This document shows positions 1-9,581 of a stretch of DNA of 64,000 nucleotides, piece by piece. The DNA lies in assembly GCF_024622975.1 (NCBI RefSeq), contig NZ_JANJZT010000005.1, positions 118,677-182,676 of the forward strand. Direction: 5' to 3'. Source of the DNA: Blautia caecimuris (lineage in GTDB: Bacteria > Bacillota > Clostridia > Lachnospirales > Lachnospiraceae). The notes beneath the pieces were generated by a model. The model was not told the origin of the DNA and searched no databases. It saw nothing but the letters and a program-made list of their open reading frames with translations. A program made the translations under genes and the position numbers. Position 1 is the first letter of the stretch, and each line of letters begins with the position of its first letter.

Positions 1-203
1 CAGGGAATGCTCACTGTCACACATGTATTGCCGGTCAGCTCAAGAACCTTATTTCCGGTATTTGTAATGACTAAATCTACCGGTTCTTTTTTTAATACAG
101 GAAACTCACCCATCTGGAAAGAAACTGTTTCCATCTCCAGCTCTGTGCTTACCTGTATTGTTTTTCCTTCACAGGATGTAACATCTGATAAATGAATCTG
201 CAT
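1..203 (-). CDS. yceD: YceD/DUF177 family protein, N-terminal part (runs off window)
   Basis: The minus strand is open from an ATG at 203 to the window edge. The visible 67 residues begin MQIHLSDVTSCEGK and carry the acidic beta-rich start typical of DUF177 (YceD) proteins, which in Firmicutes precede rpmF (ribosomal protein L32) and the plsX-acpP lipid genes and are linked to 23S rRNA metabolism. A GGAG ribosome site lies about 6 bases before the ATG and a consensus promoter sits just upstream. The usual neighbour ackA is several kb away because a sugar transport operon lies between. The family call rests on a short N-terminus plus context. Confidence 0.6.
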   Translation of the reverse strand, partial: MQIHLSDVTSCEGKTIQVSTELEMETVSFQMGEFPVLKKEPVDLVITNTGNKVLELTGNTCVTVSIP

Positions 204-229
204 AATTATCTCCTATTCACACTTAATCA

Positions 230-258
230 ATTATACATAGGAGGGCTTCCTTTGTCAA
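230..258 (-). promoter_or_regulatory. Consensus sigma-A promoter for yceD
   Basis: On the minus strand TTGACA (258-253), a 17-base spacer and TATAAT (235-230) match the vegetative consensus exactly. It starts transcription roughly 20 bases before the yceD ATG, so yceD and the genes beyond do not depend on the sugar operon upstream. Confidence 0.85.
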
Positions 259-288
259 GGATTTTTACCTTCTGTTACGACAATTCTG

Positions 289-873
289 TTATTTTTTGTC
301 AAAAATGTCCGGAGGGCTCATAAGCTCCAGAGGATAATCGCCCAGATGCTCCACCTTGAATCCGTTTGCCTTGTATTTTTCGTAATCAAAAGCATTCAGC
401 TCATCACAGGCCAGCTTATGAAACTCATAAAAATTCGGCCAGTATTCATATCCATCTCCCAGGTTATGAGTAAGATATGCATCTGCAATATCGCAGCCCA
501 TCTTTGGCGCCACATAAAATGCCCCCATAGCCAGGACATTCACACCATTTCCGGTAATTGCCCGAAGAGCTGCCGGAACACTTTCTACTACTCCGGAAAA
601 TACTCCAGGGCATTTACCTGCCGCAATGTGGATTCCCATTCCTGTTCCACAGAAAATAAGAGCACGTTCAAATTCTCCTTCTGATATCATAGAACCAACC
701 CTTAGTCCGATTCTGTGAAACATAAGATCTGTATCCTCATCCTCAGGGGACTGCACTCCCACATCTGTCACTGTCCATCCATATTCTTTCAGGTGAGCAA
801 CTACTGCTTCTTTTAGAGGAAAACCTGCAAAATCTGCGCCTACAAGAATCTGCTTATCTTTAATCGTCTTCAT
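289..873 (-). CDS. RpiB/LacAB-family sugar-phosphate isomerase
   Basis: This 194-residue protein has the RpiB fold signature: GADFAG near the start with Asp14, and FCGTGMGIHIAAGK around residues 74-87 with the likely catalytic Cys75. RpiB enzymes interconvert aldose and ketose phosphates (ribose, allose, galactose or tetrose phosphates) in the cytoplasm. It is longer than classical RpiB (about 150 residues) because of a C-terminal extension rich in aromatic and acidic residues. It is the last gene of the LacI-controlled ABC operon, 12 bases after a permease, so it probably acts on the imported sugar after phosphorylation. No kinase is present in the operon. Substrate cannot be assigned from sequence. 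Confidence 0.8.
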   Translation of the reverse strand: MKTIKDKQILVGADFAGFPLKEAVVAHLKEYGWTVTDVGVQSPEDEDTDLMFHRIGLRVGSMISEGEFERALIFCGTGMGIHIAAGKCPGVFSGVVESVPAALRAITGNGVNVLAMGAFYVAPKMGCDIADAYLTHNLGDGYEYWPNFYEFHKLACDELNAFDYEKYKANGFKVEHLGDYPLELMSPPDIFDKK

Positions 874-885
874 ATTTTTCCCCTC

Positions 886-1881
886 CTATTTTGTACTCTT
901 AGGTTTCTGGCTGAAGTAGTCGATTACAAGGGCAAGTATCAGAACAGCGCCCCATATCAGTGTTACATAATAGGTAGAAACGCTTCTGAAACGATTGATA
1001 CCTGATTCAATCATCTTCAGAAGAACAATTGCTGTGATCACACCGGAAATCTTTCCTTTTCCGCCATTTGGACTTACGCCGCCCAGAACCACCAGAAGAA
1101 TCGCCTGCATCGTATAATTGCTTCCATAATCTGCTCTGGCTGAAGAATATGTTGCCAGCATCATCAGACCGCCTAAAGCTGCACAGACTGATGAAGTAAT
1201 ATAGGTACGGAATAAAAGCGCATGGGTATTGATCCCGGAAAATTTGGCAACATGGGCGTTGGTTCCATAAAGCCGGAGTTTTGTTCCATATGTACATTTT
1301 TCAAGCATAAACCAGATGAGCACTGCTACCACAATAAACACGATCAGTCTTCTTGGAATAAATCCCATAAAATTCCCTGAGAAAAAATCGCAGAACTGTT
1401 TTGGGAATGAGGATACTGCAGATCCGTTTGTAAATACAATGCATAGTCCTGTAAGAAGCTCATTCATACCCAGGGTAGCCAGTATAGGCGGCACTCCCAG
1501 GCATGAGATCAAAAAAGCATTGACACTTCCCACCACAACGCCAGTCAAAATAGCGATCAGAAAGATCACAGCTGAAAATGACAGAGGCATGGGACCCTCT
1601 TCTCCAAAAAAATGCATCATGGTGTATACACTGAGAATAGAAGCCATATTTGCTGTTCCTACTACAGAGAGATCGATTCCTCCGGTGATCATGCACAACA
1701 TGCATCCCAGAGCCATAAGTCCGTATTCCGGAAACTGTCCTGCCATAGTCAGAAAATTAATTCCTGTAAAAAATTTTTCTGCCTGAGTAAACATCATAAA
1801 TATCAGCCAGCAGGCCATGATCAAAAGCAGTCTGCTCATTTCAGGATTTTTTCTGTAAATACTTTTGACTTTGTTCATCAC
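886..1881 (-). CDS. Sugar ABC transporter permease (RbsC type)
   Basis: 331 residues with about ten hydrophobic segments and the BPD_transp_2 pattern of the ribose/galactose family: an ATLGMNELLTG stretch near residue 135 and a late glycine-rich VVLGGVSPNGGKGK stretch that contacts the ATPase. It forms half of the membrane channel for a sugar imported by the binding protein encoded upstream. Its start overlaps the end of the preceding permease by 4 bases (ATGA), indicating translational coupling. Two different permeases in one operon imply a heterodimeric channel. Confidence 0.88.
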   Translation of the reverse strand: MMNKVKSIYRKNPEMSRLLLIMACWLIFMMFTQAEKFFTGINFLTMAGQFPEYGLMALGCMLCMITGGIDLSVVGTANMASILSVYTMMHFFGEEGPMPLSFSAVIFLIAILTGVVVGSVNAFLISCLGVPPILATLGMNELLTGLCIVFTNGSAVSSFPKQFCDFFSGNFMGFIPRRLIVFIVVAVLIWFMLEKCTYGTKLRLYGTNAHVAKFSGINTHALLFRTYITSSVCAALGGLMMLATYSSARADYGSNYTMQAILLVVLGGVSPNGGKGKISGVITAIVLLKMIESGINRFRSVSTYYVTLIWGAVLILALVIDYFSQKPKSTK

Positions 1882-2900
1882 GCACCCTCCTTTGCTGTTT
1901 TCTTCCTGCTTCTGGAGGGCCTGGAGGCCTGCAGGGCAGTCAGAGATACGCCGATCACAATAACAAGACCTACAAATACATCACTCCATGTTGTGGGAAT
2001 TCCAAGAAGAATCATGGAATTCTGTACCAGAATGATCAGGAAAGTACCAAGCATACACCCTGTAAGGGTACCTGCTCCTCCTGTAAGAGCAACGCCTCCC
2101 AAAACCACTCCGGCTATGATATTCATCTCCATACCAAGCATATTTGTCGGATGGCACTGCTGCATCATACATACACGACAGATTCCACCAATAGAAGCAA
2201 TTACTCCGATCATAATATACATGATAAATTTTGTTCTTTTCACATTAAAGCCTGCGGTATGTGCGCTGAGAGCATTTCCGCCTATTGCATAAATTCCCCG
2301 CCCAAAAATGGTATAGCGAAGAACAAAATGCATCAGAGCACATACCAGCACAAGAATAATAAATGTATAGGGAAGAATGGAACTGAGTCCGTTTACCTTA
2401 TTTGTTGCCGTAACAAAAGAAGCGGTTCCAAATTCCTTCATACCGGCCGGAATCACCGACAACTGATTTGCCCGTAATGTTCCCTGCATAAATCCCTGAA
2501 AAATACTGGCTGTGCCAAGTGTTACGATCATGGCATTCAGATTCAGGTATCCGATAAAAAATCCGTTGATCGCCCCCAGAAGAGCTCCGATCAGAATTGC
2601 GATCACAAATGCCAGAAGCACATTTCCCTCATATTCTCTGTCAAGGAGAAATTTTGTGGTGGCATATGCGGAAAGCGAAGCCAGTGCCGGAAAAGAAACA
2701 TCAATACCGCCTGCGATCAGGGCCATAAACTCTGCTATGGCAAAAAGTCCCGGTACGATCATGGCGCTCAGAAGATCCACTATATTATTTCCTGTAAAAA
2801 ACTGTCCGGAACGAACCTGAACTACTATTCCCAGAGCAATAATAATCAGGAATATATATGGTTCATTTGACTGAAATATTTTTCTGATTTTTTTGTTCAT
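1878..2900 (-). CDS. Sugar ABC transporter permease (RbsC type)
   Basis: 340 residues, strongly hydrophobic, with the family features IVTLGTASIFQG around residue 130 and GVVLGGVALTGGAGTL near residue 265, the conserved cytoplasmic loop of ribose-type permeases. It is predicted to pair with the neighbouring 331-residue permease in the membrane. It begins 11 bases after the ATPase gene and a GGAGG site precedes the ATG. Part of the LacI-regulated unit; the substrate is probably a monosaccharide or small polyol. Confidence 0.88.
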   Translation of the reverse strand: MNKKIRKIFQSNEPYIFLIIIALGIVVQVRSGQFFTGNNIVDLLSAMIVPGLFAIAEFMALIAGGIDVSFPALASLSAYATTKFLLDREYEGNVLLAFVIAILIGALLGAINGFFIGYLNLNAMIVTLGTASIFQGFMQGTLRANQLSVIPAGMKEFGTASFVTATNKVNGLSSILPYTFIILVLVCALMHFVLRYTIFGRGIYAIGGNALSAHTAGFNVKRTKFIMYIMIGVIASIGGICRVCMMQQCHPTNMLGMEMNIIAGVVLGGVALTGGAGTLTGCMLGTFLIILVQNSMILLGIPTTWSDVFVGLVIVIGVSLTALQASRPSRSRKKTAKEGA

Positions 2901-2911
2901 ATGACTGCCTC

Positions 2912-4396
2912 CTACATCATATCATCAATGATCATCTGCTCACTGACCTTCTGCGTATCATATTCGGACTTGATTTTTCCGTTTCTGATCACAAGAACTC
3001 TGGAACAGTTTTGAATTACCTCTGGAAGATCATCTGAAATGATAATAACTCCAAGCCCCTGATTTGCCAGCTTCTGCAGTACCATATGTATGTCATGTTT
3101 TGATCCAATGTCTACTCCCACAGTTGGACCATTGAGAATCAGTACATCAAGATTGCATGCAAGCCATTTTGCCAGTACAATTCTCTGCTGGTTTCCTCCG
3201 GAAAGAGTTGTTGCCGGATTATCGGGATTCTTTGTTTTGATTTCCAGTTCTTTTACCCATTTTTCTACTTCCTCATTGCGTTTCTTCAGATCAAACATTC
3301 CATTTTTCTTTTTCAGCCTGTCAATCTCTGATATGATAATATTATCTGCAATGGACTGCGTAAGAAAAAGCCCTTCTGAAAGTCTGTCCTCCGGAACATA
3401 GCCGATTTTGTTATCAATAGCCTCCCGGGGGTTTGTGATTTTCACAGGTGTACCGTCTTTCAAAATCTGACCGGAGTCTGCAGGTTTCAGCCCAAACATA
3501 GAAAGCGCCAGCTCTGTACGTCCGGAATCAAGAAGTCCTGTGATTCCCAGGATCTCACCTTTTCGGAGAGAGAAACTGATATCGGAAAAAGCTCCCTCAA
3601 GAGTAAGATTTTTTAATTCCAGAACAGGTTTATCCGATACATTTTCAGGCGTAAAGATCTGATCACTGAATTCTCTTCCTGTCATATAATAGGTAAACTT
3701 CTTATCATCCAGCTCCTTTGTACTTCCTGTCGCAATCATTTCTCCATTCCGGAAAATCGTAAATCTGTCAGAAATCTCAAATACCTCATTTAATTTATGG
3801 CTGATAAACAGGATTGCAATTCCCTGTTCCTTTAATTTCAAAATAATTTTAAATAATGCAGTTACTTCTTTTTTTGTCAGAGCAGTTGTAGGCTCATCCA
3901 TAATGATCAGCCGGGCATTGGACATAAGCGCTCTGGAAATCGCCACCATCTGCTTCTGTGCAACAGTCAGCTCCTGGACTTTCTGATCCAGATCTACTTC
4001 AAAATTAATTTTCGCCACTGCCTCCTGAGCAATTTTTCTCACTTCTTTCCATCGCACTGTTTTTTTGCCTGATGCAAGTTCTGTATTCAATGCCAGATTT
4101 TCTGCAACTGTCAGATTGGGAAACAATGCAAAATCCTGATAAATTACCTGGATTCCCATATTGATCGCATCAATAGGAGAAATTTTTTCCAGTTTTTTTC
4201 CTCCAAATTCTATAGTTCCGCCATCCCTTTGATACACGCCGGATATAATTTTGATAATCGTTGATTTTCCACAGCCATTTTCTCCCGCCAGACAGTGGAT
4301 CTCGCCTGGAAGAATCTCCAGTGATACGTCCTTAAGCGCATGAACATTTCCAAAAGAAATTTTTACATGTTCCGCTTTTAACAAGCTCTGCGTCAT
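2912..4396 (-). CDS. Sugar ABC transporter ATP-binding protein, double cassette (RbsA/MglA type)
   Basis: 494 residues made of two ABC cassettes in tandem. The first has Walker A GENGCGKS at residues 38-45, a signature region reading LTVAQKQM, and Walker B LIIMDEPTT. The second has a degenerate Walker A region (GLLDSGRTEL) and a canonical LSGGNQQR signature. This asymmetric arrangement is the hallmark of ribose/galactose importers, where one site is catalytically weak. It powers the two permeases encoded next. The gene follows the binding-protein gene after a strong hairpin, which probably lowers its expression relative to that gene. Confidence 0.92.
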   Translation of the reverse strand: MTQSLLKAEHVKISFGNVHALKDVSLEILPGEIHCLAGENGCGKSTIIKIISGVYQRDGGTIEFGGKKLEKISPIDAINMGIQVIYQDFALFPNLTVAENLALNTELASGKKTVRWKEVRKIAQEAVAKINFEVDLDQKVQELTVAQKQMVAISRALMSNARLIIMDEPTTALTKKEVTALFKIILKLKEQGIAILFISHKLNEVFEISDRFTIFRNGEMIATGSTKELDDKKFTYYMTGREFSDQIFTPENVSDKPVLELKNLTLEGAFSDISFSLRKGEILGITGLLDSGRTELALSMFGLKPADSGQILKDGTPVKITNPREAIDNKIGYVPEDRLSEGLFLTQSIADNIIISEIDRLKKKNGMFDLKKRNEEVEKWVKELEIKTKNPDNPATTLSGGNQQRIVLAKWLACNLDVLILNGPTVGVDIGSKHDIHMVLQKLANQGLGVIIISDDLPEVIQNCSRVLVIRNGKIKSEYDTQKVSEQMIIDDMM

Positions 4397-4445
4397 AAGC
4401 TCCTCCTCTCCGCTCTCTCATATCCCATTCACGGATATTCTGAAA

Positions 4446-4476
4446 GGAATCCGCCGGCTGTTACACCGGCGGTTCC
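4446..4476 (-). terminator. Intercistronic hairpin between binding protein and ATPase genes
   Basis: An inverted repeat pairs CCGCCGG (4451-4457) with CCGGCGG (4466-4472), extended outwards by GGAA/TTCC. On the minus strand only a weak T stretch follows, so it looks like a partial terminator or mRNA-stabilising stem that raises binding-protein output relative to the downstream genes, a common arrangement in ABC operons. Confidence 0.6.
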
Positions 4477-4491
4477 TGTTCGCTCATAAAA

Positions 4492-5544
4492 TCAGAATCC
4501 AAGGCCATCTACATTTTCAGCATCAATTGTAATCCAGCCCTGTCCTTCCAGAACGGTTTCATTTCCTTCCCGGAAATTCATTTCTGTATAACCGTCCACA
4601 TTCAGATTTAGTGGAGCAGCAATCTCTTCACCATTGAGCACCTTGCATGCCAGATTTACCATTGCCTCACCGGATTTTGCAGGATCCCACAAAGTCAGGG
4701 ATTTCAGAACTCCGGATTTCAAAAGCTCTGCATTGTCCGCCGGCATACCTGTTCCGGAAGTAAAAAACTTATCTACAAGACCAAGCTCCTGAATTGCTCT
4801 TGCAACACCAGGTGCGTCAAAAGAAGATGTTCCCATGATGCCCTTCAGGTCAGGGTAGGTTTTAATCAGCTCTTTTGCCACATTATAAGCGGTATCACCA
4901 TTATCATCAGATTCTACACGTGGATTTTCTTCCAGAAGAGTCATATTTGGATAATGCTCTTTCTGATACTCTACTGCTGCATCTGCCCATTCATTATGAG
5001 AACCATTTGTAAGAGAAGCTACCATGGTGGTATAAACTCCCTCTTCTCCCATTGCTTCTGCAAGATTCTGCATAATAAAAGCTCCATATCCCTCGTTTGA
5101 AAAAGCCTCAATGTCATAATCTACATTTTCCAGATCGGCTCCCTCATGGGTAATAACTACAATTCCTGCATCCTTCGCTTTTTTCAAAGTAGAATCCATG
5201 GATTCCATATCTACAGGAACTACACAAATAGCATCTACGCCCTGAGCGATCAGGTCTTCTACAAGCTGTGCCTGTCTTGTGGCATCAATGGTTCCTGTAT
5301 CAATCTGATAACAGTTTACCCCTGTTTTTTCTGCAAATTCCTTTACACCGGTATCCATACGAACAAACCAGGGATTCGTAGAATCCTTAGGTACAACTGC
5401 AATCTCCCACTCTTCTTCTGCTGCCTTGATCACAGACTCATCTTTTGTGGGATCAGGTTCCTCTGATGCATATACAGATGTACAGGTTCCTACTGTACCT
5501 GCTGCCAGCATTGCACATAAAGTCACTGCTATTGTTTTTTTCAT
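4492..5544 (-). CDS. Sugar-binding protein of ABC importer (Peripla_BP_4 type)
   Basis: 350 residues with a signal peptide: MKKTIAV, a hydrophobic core, and a probable signal peptidase I site after VYA near residue 26. The mature part has the type I periplasmic-binding-protein fold seen in ribose and autoinducer-2 binders (AVVPKDSTNPWFVRMDTGV, then GVDAICVVPVD, and GIMGTSSFDAPG). It captures the sugar outside the cell. No lipobox is visible: the only nearby Cys is preceded by VGT, with Thr at -1, although most Gram-positive binding proteins are lipid-anchored. First structural gene of the operon, with GAGG ahead of the ATG and an operator-like palindrome upstream. Confidence 0.88.
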   Translation of the reverse strand: MKKTIAVTLCAMLAAGTVGTCTSVYASEEPDPTKDESVIKAAEEEWEIAVVPKDSTNPWFVRMDTGVKEFAEKTGVNCYQIDTGTIDATRQAQLVEDLIAQGVDAICVVPVDMESMDSTLKKAKDAGIVVITHEGADLENVDYDIEAFSNEGYGAFIMQNLAEAMGEEGVYTTMVASLTNGSHNEWADAAVEYQKEHYPNMTLLEENPRVESDDNGDTAYNVAKELIKTYPDLKGIMGTSSFDAPGVARAIQELGLVDKFFTSGTGMPADNAELLKSGVLKSLTLWDPAKSGEAMVNLACKVLNGEEIAAPLNLNVDGYTEMNFREGNETVLEGQGWITIDAENVDGLGF

Positions 5545-5664
5545 TTTGAATTCCTCCTTTGTTTTTCCGTGTCATTTTAATATTTGAAAAACGATCCATA
5601 CACTGCAAAAGATTTTCGGATTATCAATTGTCCCCCTTCCTGCTTTTGTTAATTGTTTTTATTG

Positions 5665-5680
5665 TTTGAATCGTTTCAAA
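5665..5680. promoter_or_regulatory. LacI-family operator-like palindrome upstream of the sugar operon
   Basis: The 16-base site TTTGAATCGTTTCAAA is an inverted repeat with one mismatched pair. Its core TGAATCGTTTCA differs by one base from the perfect palindrome in front of the lacI-type gene (6778-6789). The two sites flank the regulator gene, which supports one regulator controlling both units. Confidence 0.7.
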
Positions 5681-5727
5681 ATATTTGTTAATTTTATGCG
5701 GCACTTTCTGTACCGCACATTGTTTTA

Positions 5728-6747
5728 TCAACAGGATTCCCGGATAATAATTTTCTGAGGAAGCACAATCTGCTCCGTTTTTCCAGTCTGCTTCATTCTT
5801 TTTACTACCTCCCACAACGTCTTTCCAAAAAGCTCCTGATCCTGTTCCGCTGTAGTAAGTCTTGGATTGATATATCCTGAAAGATCCAGATTATCAAAAC
5901 CAACTATTCCAAAATCACCAGGAATCGAGTATCCTTTTTCATTGATTGCCCTCATCATTCCAATCGCCAGGTAATCAGAAGTTGCAATCCAGGCTTTTGG
6001 GAGATTCTCTTTTTTGTTATGTTCCAGAAGCCATTTCATATACAGATAGCTGTTTCTGAGTTTGTCCAGAGATAAGGACTTATCTTCAAATACGCATTCT
6101 TCAGGATTTTTAAATCCATAATAATGCATTGCTTCTATAAAGCTGTCCCGTCTCTTTCTGATATTTTCCAACTCTGTAAGTTCCGCCATCAGTCCAATAG
6201 TCTGATATCCTTTTTCTTTCAGAAGCCTGACTAATTCAAAAACAACCTGATGATTTTCATAATTTACACTGGATGTGTTTTTTACAAAAGTCTGTCTGTC
6301 TGCCAGAATTACATGCATATCTTTTTTTACCAGACGACGTATCTCTGTTTCATCGTTATATCCGTTAAATATGATTACCGAAGAACCCTGCTTGCAGCTT
6401 CCCAGAAGACGCAGCTGCTTCCTTTCTCTCTCGTCAGAATACTCATAGCCGGAAATATTTACAGAATATCCTGCTTTATAAGCATATTCCATCAAAGCAC
6501 TGATGATATTGGTATAAAAGGCATTCCTGAGATTAGGAGTAAGTACATAAATAGTTTTACTGTTTTTACTCCTAAGTGAACTTGCCAGTGCATCCGGAGT
6601 ATAATCCAGGTCATTAATAGCCTGTTGCACCTTCTCTGCCTTTTCCGGTGAAACAGATACTGTTCCATTCAGATAATTGGAAACCGTCCCAACCGAAACA
6701 CCTGCATATTTGGCTACCTGGGTAATGGTAACTTTTTTTTTCGTCAT
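5728..6747 (-). CDS. LacI-family transcriptional regulator
   Basis: The protein (339 residues from the preferred start) opens with a LacI helix-turn-helix, ITQVAKYAGVSVGTVSNYLNG, followed by a type I binding-protein-like sensor domain (IYVLTPNLRNAFYTNII to GFDNLDLSGYINP). An upstream in-frame ATG at 6765 is unlikely because GGAAGG, 9 bases before the ATG at 6747, is the ribosome site. It probably represses the sugar ABC operon and itself, released by the transported sugar or its phosphate. It lies immediately upstream of the operon in the same direction, with its own promoter and an operator near the transcription start. Confidence 0.88.
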   Translation of the reverse strand: MTKKKVTITQVAKYAGVSVGTVSNYLNGTVSVSPEKAEKVQQAINDLDYTPDALASSLRSKNSKTIYVLTPNLRNAFYTNIISALMEYAYKAGYSVNISGYEYSDERERKQLRLLGSCKQGSSVIIFNGYNDETEIRRLVKKDMHVILADRQTFVKNTSSVNYENHQVVFELVRLLKEKGYQTIGLMAELTELENIRKRRDSFIEAMHYYGFKNPEECVFEDKSLSLDKLRNSYLYMKWLLEHNKKENLPKAWIATSDYLAIGMMRAINEKGYSIPGDFGIVGFDNLDLSGYINPRLTTAEQDQELFGKTLWEVVKRMKQTGKTEQIVLPQKIIIRESC

Positions 6748-6777
6748 ATTATTTAATCCTTCCATAAACAGGCGTTT

Positions 6778-6789
6778 TGAAACGTTTCA
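6778..6789. promoter_or_regulatory. Perfect 12-base palindromic operator at the lacI-type promoter
   Basis: TGAAACGTTTCA is perfectly self-complementary and lies 8 bases downstream of the -10 element, over the expected transcription start. Position and match to the second site at 5665-5680 indicate autoregulation. At 12 bases it is shorter than the 14-base CcpA cre consensus. Confidence 0.75.
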
Positions 6790-6797
6790 TTGGATTC

Positions 6798-6826
6798 AGC
6801 ATACAATCATTTTTCCTGAATGTCAA
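6798..6826 (-). promoter_or_regulatory. Promoter of the LacI-type regulator gene
   Basis: TTGACA (6826-6821), a 17-base spacer and TATGCT (6803-6798) on the minus strand form a good sigma-A promoter. The operator palindrome follows directly. Confidence 0.75.
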
Positions 6827-6983
6827 TATGTTTTATTATTTTTGTCATTTTATAACATTTTAAAACGCCTACTTTTGTAATATATGCACAAACCATAAAC
6901 AAGCATCTCTGTTCATTGTCTGTAGTCCTGAACAATAATAGATATAAAATTAAAATGTACTTTTATATCTATACATGAGAAAA

Positions 6984-7003
6984 CTCACCCCTTTCGGGGT
7001 GAG
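6984..7003 (-). terminator. Rho-independent terminator after ackA
   Basis: CTCACCCC and GGGGTGAG form an 8-bp stem around a 4-base loop, followed on the minus strand by TTTTCTC. It ends the pta-ackA transcript before the lacI-type promoter. Confidence 0.85.
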
Positions 7004-7039
7004 CCTTCCTGAAAATCTTATATAATCACAACTGTCTTT

Positions 7040-8227
7040 TTATACAAGAGCAACTGTCTCTCTGCAGATTGCAAGCTCTTCGTTTGTAGGAATTACTGCA
7101 ACCTTAACTTTGGAATCCGGTGTGGAGATTACAATCTCCTCGCCGCGTTTTTTGTTGATCTCTTTGTCGATGGAGATTCCCAGGTAGCCAAGGTAAGAGC
7201 ATACGTCCTCACGTACAAGGTTGTCGTTCTCACCGATACCTGCTGTAAACACGATTGCGTCTACACCATTCATAGCTGCAACATATCCGCCTACATATTT
7301 TGCAATACCATAGCCAAGAGCCTCTCTTGCGTTCTTTGCATCTACATTGCCTTCTGCTGCTGCATCTTCCAGGTCACGCATATCGCTGGAAAGTCCGGAC
7401 ATTCCGTACAGACCGGATTTTTTGTTCAGGACATCCATAACGCCTGCAATATCCAGATTTTCTTTCTTTGCAATGAACTCCATGATAGCCGGATCAATGC
7501 TTCCGGAACGTGTTCCCATGATCAGACCCTCAAGCGGAGTCATACCCATGGAAGTATCAATGCATTTGCCGTTTACAACTGCGCTGACAGATGATCCGTT
7601 GCCCAGGTGGCATACAATAACTTTGGAGTTTTCTTTGTCCAGACCCAGGAATTCAACCGCACGTTTGGAAACAAAGCTGTGGGAAGTTCCGTGGAAACCA
7701 TATCTTCTGATCTTGTAGTTTTTGTAATAATCAAGCGGCAGACCATAGAGATATGCTTTCGGCGGCATTGTCTGATGGAAAGCAGTATCAAATACGCCGA
7801 CCTGCGGTACGCCAGGCATAAGCTCTGAGCACACGCGGATACCGATCAGGTTTGCCGGGTTATGAAGAGGAGCAAGGTCGTTGCACTCTTCCACTGCTTT
7901 GATCATCTCATCTGTGATAACTGCAGAAGAAGCAAATTTCTCTCCGCCGTGTACAACACGATGACCGATGGCATCTACTTCTTTCAGGCTCTTGATTGCG
8001 CCTGTTTTTTCATTTGTAAGAGCGTCAAGCACCATCTGGATTGCCTCTTTATGTGTGGGCATCGGAGCTTCTGTGATCTCTTTTTCACCGCCGGCTTTTT
8101 TGTAAACCAGTCTTCCGTCAATTCCGATTCTCTCGCAGAGACCTTTTGCAAGAACTGCCTCTGTATCAGAGTTGATAAGCTGATATTTTAAGGAAGAACT
8201 TCCACAGTTAATTACCAATACATTCAT
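7040..8227 (-). CDS. ackA: Acetate kinase
   Basis: 395 residues, full length for the family. The N-terminal VINCGSSSLKYQL is the first acetate/propionate kinase signature; RRYGFHGTSHSFV and CHLGNGSSVSAV follow at the usual spacing, and GIGENDNLVRE closes the adenine site. The enzyme converts acetyl phosphate plus ADP to acetate plus ATP in the cytoplasm, a main energy-yielding step in fermentative gut Clostridia. It follows pta by 84 bases in one operon. Confidence 0.97.
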   Translation of the reverse strand: MNVLVINCGSSSLKYQLINSDTEAVLAKGLCERIGIDGRLVYKKAGGEKEITEAPMPTHKEAIQMVLDALTNEKTGAIKSLKEVDAIGHRVVHGGEKFASSAVITDEMIKAVEECNDLAPLHNPANLIGIRVCSELMPGVPQVGVFDTAFHQTMPPKAYLYGLPLDYYKNYKIRRYGFHGTSHSFVSKRAVEFLGLDKENSKVIVCHLGNGSSVSAVVNGKCIDTSMGMTPLEGLIMGTRSGSIDPAIMEFIAKKENLDIAGVMDVLNKKSGLYGMSGLSSDMRDLEDAAAEGNVDAKNAREALGYGIAKYVGGYVAAMNGVDAIVFTAGIGENDNLVREDVCSYLGYLGISIDKEINKKRGEEIVISTPDSKVKVAVIPTNEELAICRETVALV

Positions 8228-8311
8228 GATTTTTACTCTCCTATTCTTTGTATGTACTACGATCCATAATCAAAAACAGCCTCGACAGGACTGCATGCAC
8301 CGGAAGAAGTT

Positions 8312-9424
<1,113 letters not shown>

Positions 9425-9516
9425 GCATTTCCCACTGATAATTCATAATCAGAAGGTATTTTTTAAGGTGCAATTTTTCGTTTCTGAATGTTTTGTCCAA
9501 ACAGAAGCTGTTTCGT

Positions 9517-9545
9517 TTGTTTCAATGGAAAATCTGTGCTAAAAT
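9517..9545 (+). promoter_or_regulatory. Promoter of tmcAL
   Basis: TTGTTT (9517-9522), 17-base spacer and TAAAAT (9540-9545) with an extended TG motif in front of the -10 element. Transcription would start about 30 bases before the tmcAL ATG. Confidence 0.6.
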
Positions 9546-9581
9546 AAAATCCTCAATATTTCAGAAAACCGGAGAAATCAT

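Noticed and set aside
6778..6789. CcpA cre site at the lacI-type promoter
   Set aside because: The palindrome is 12 bases, shorter than the 14-base cre pattern, and is better explained by the adjacent LacI-type gene.
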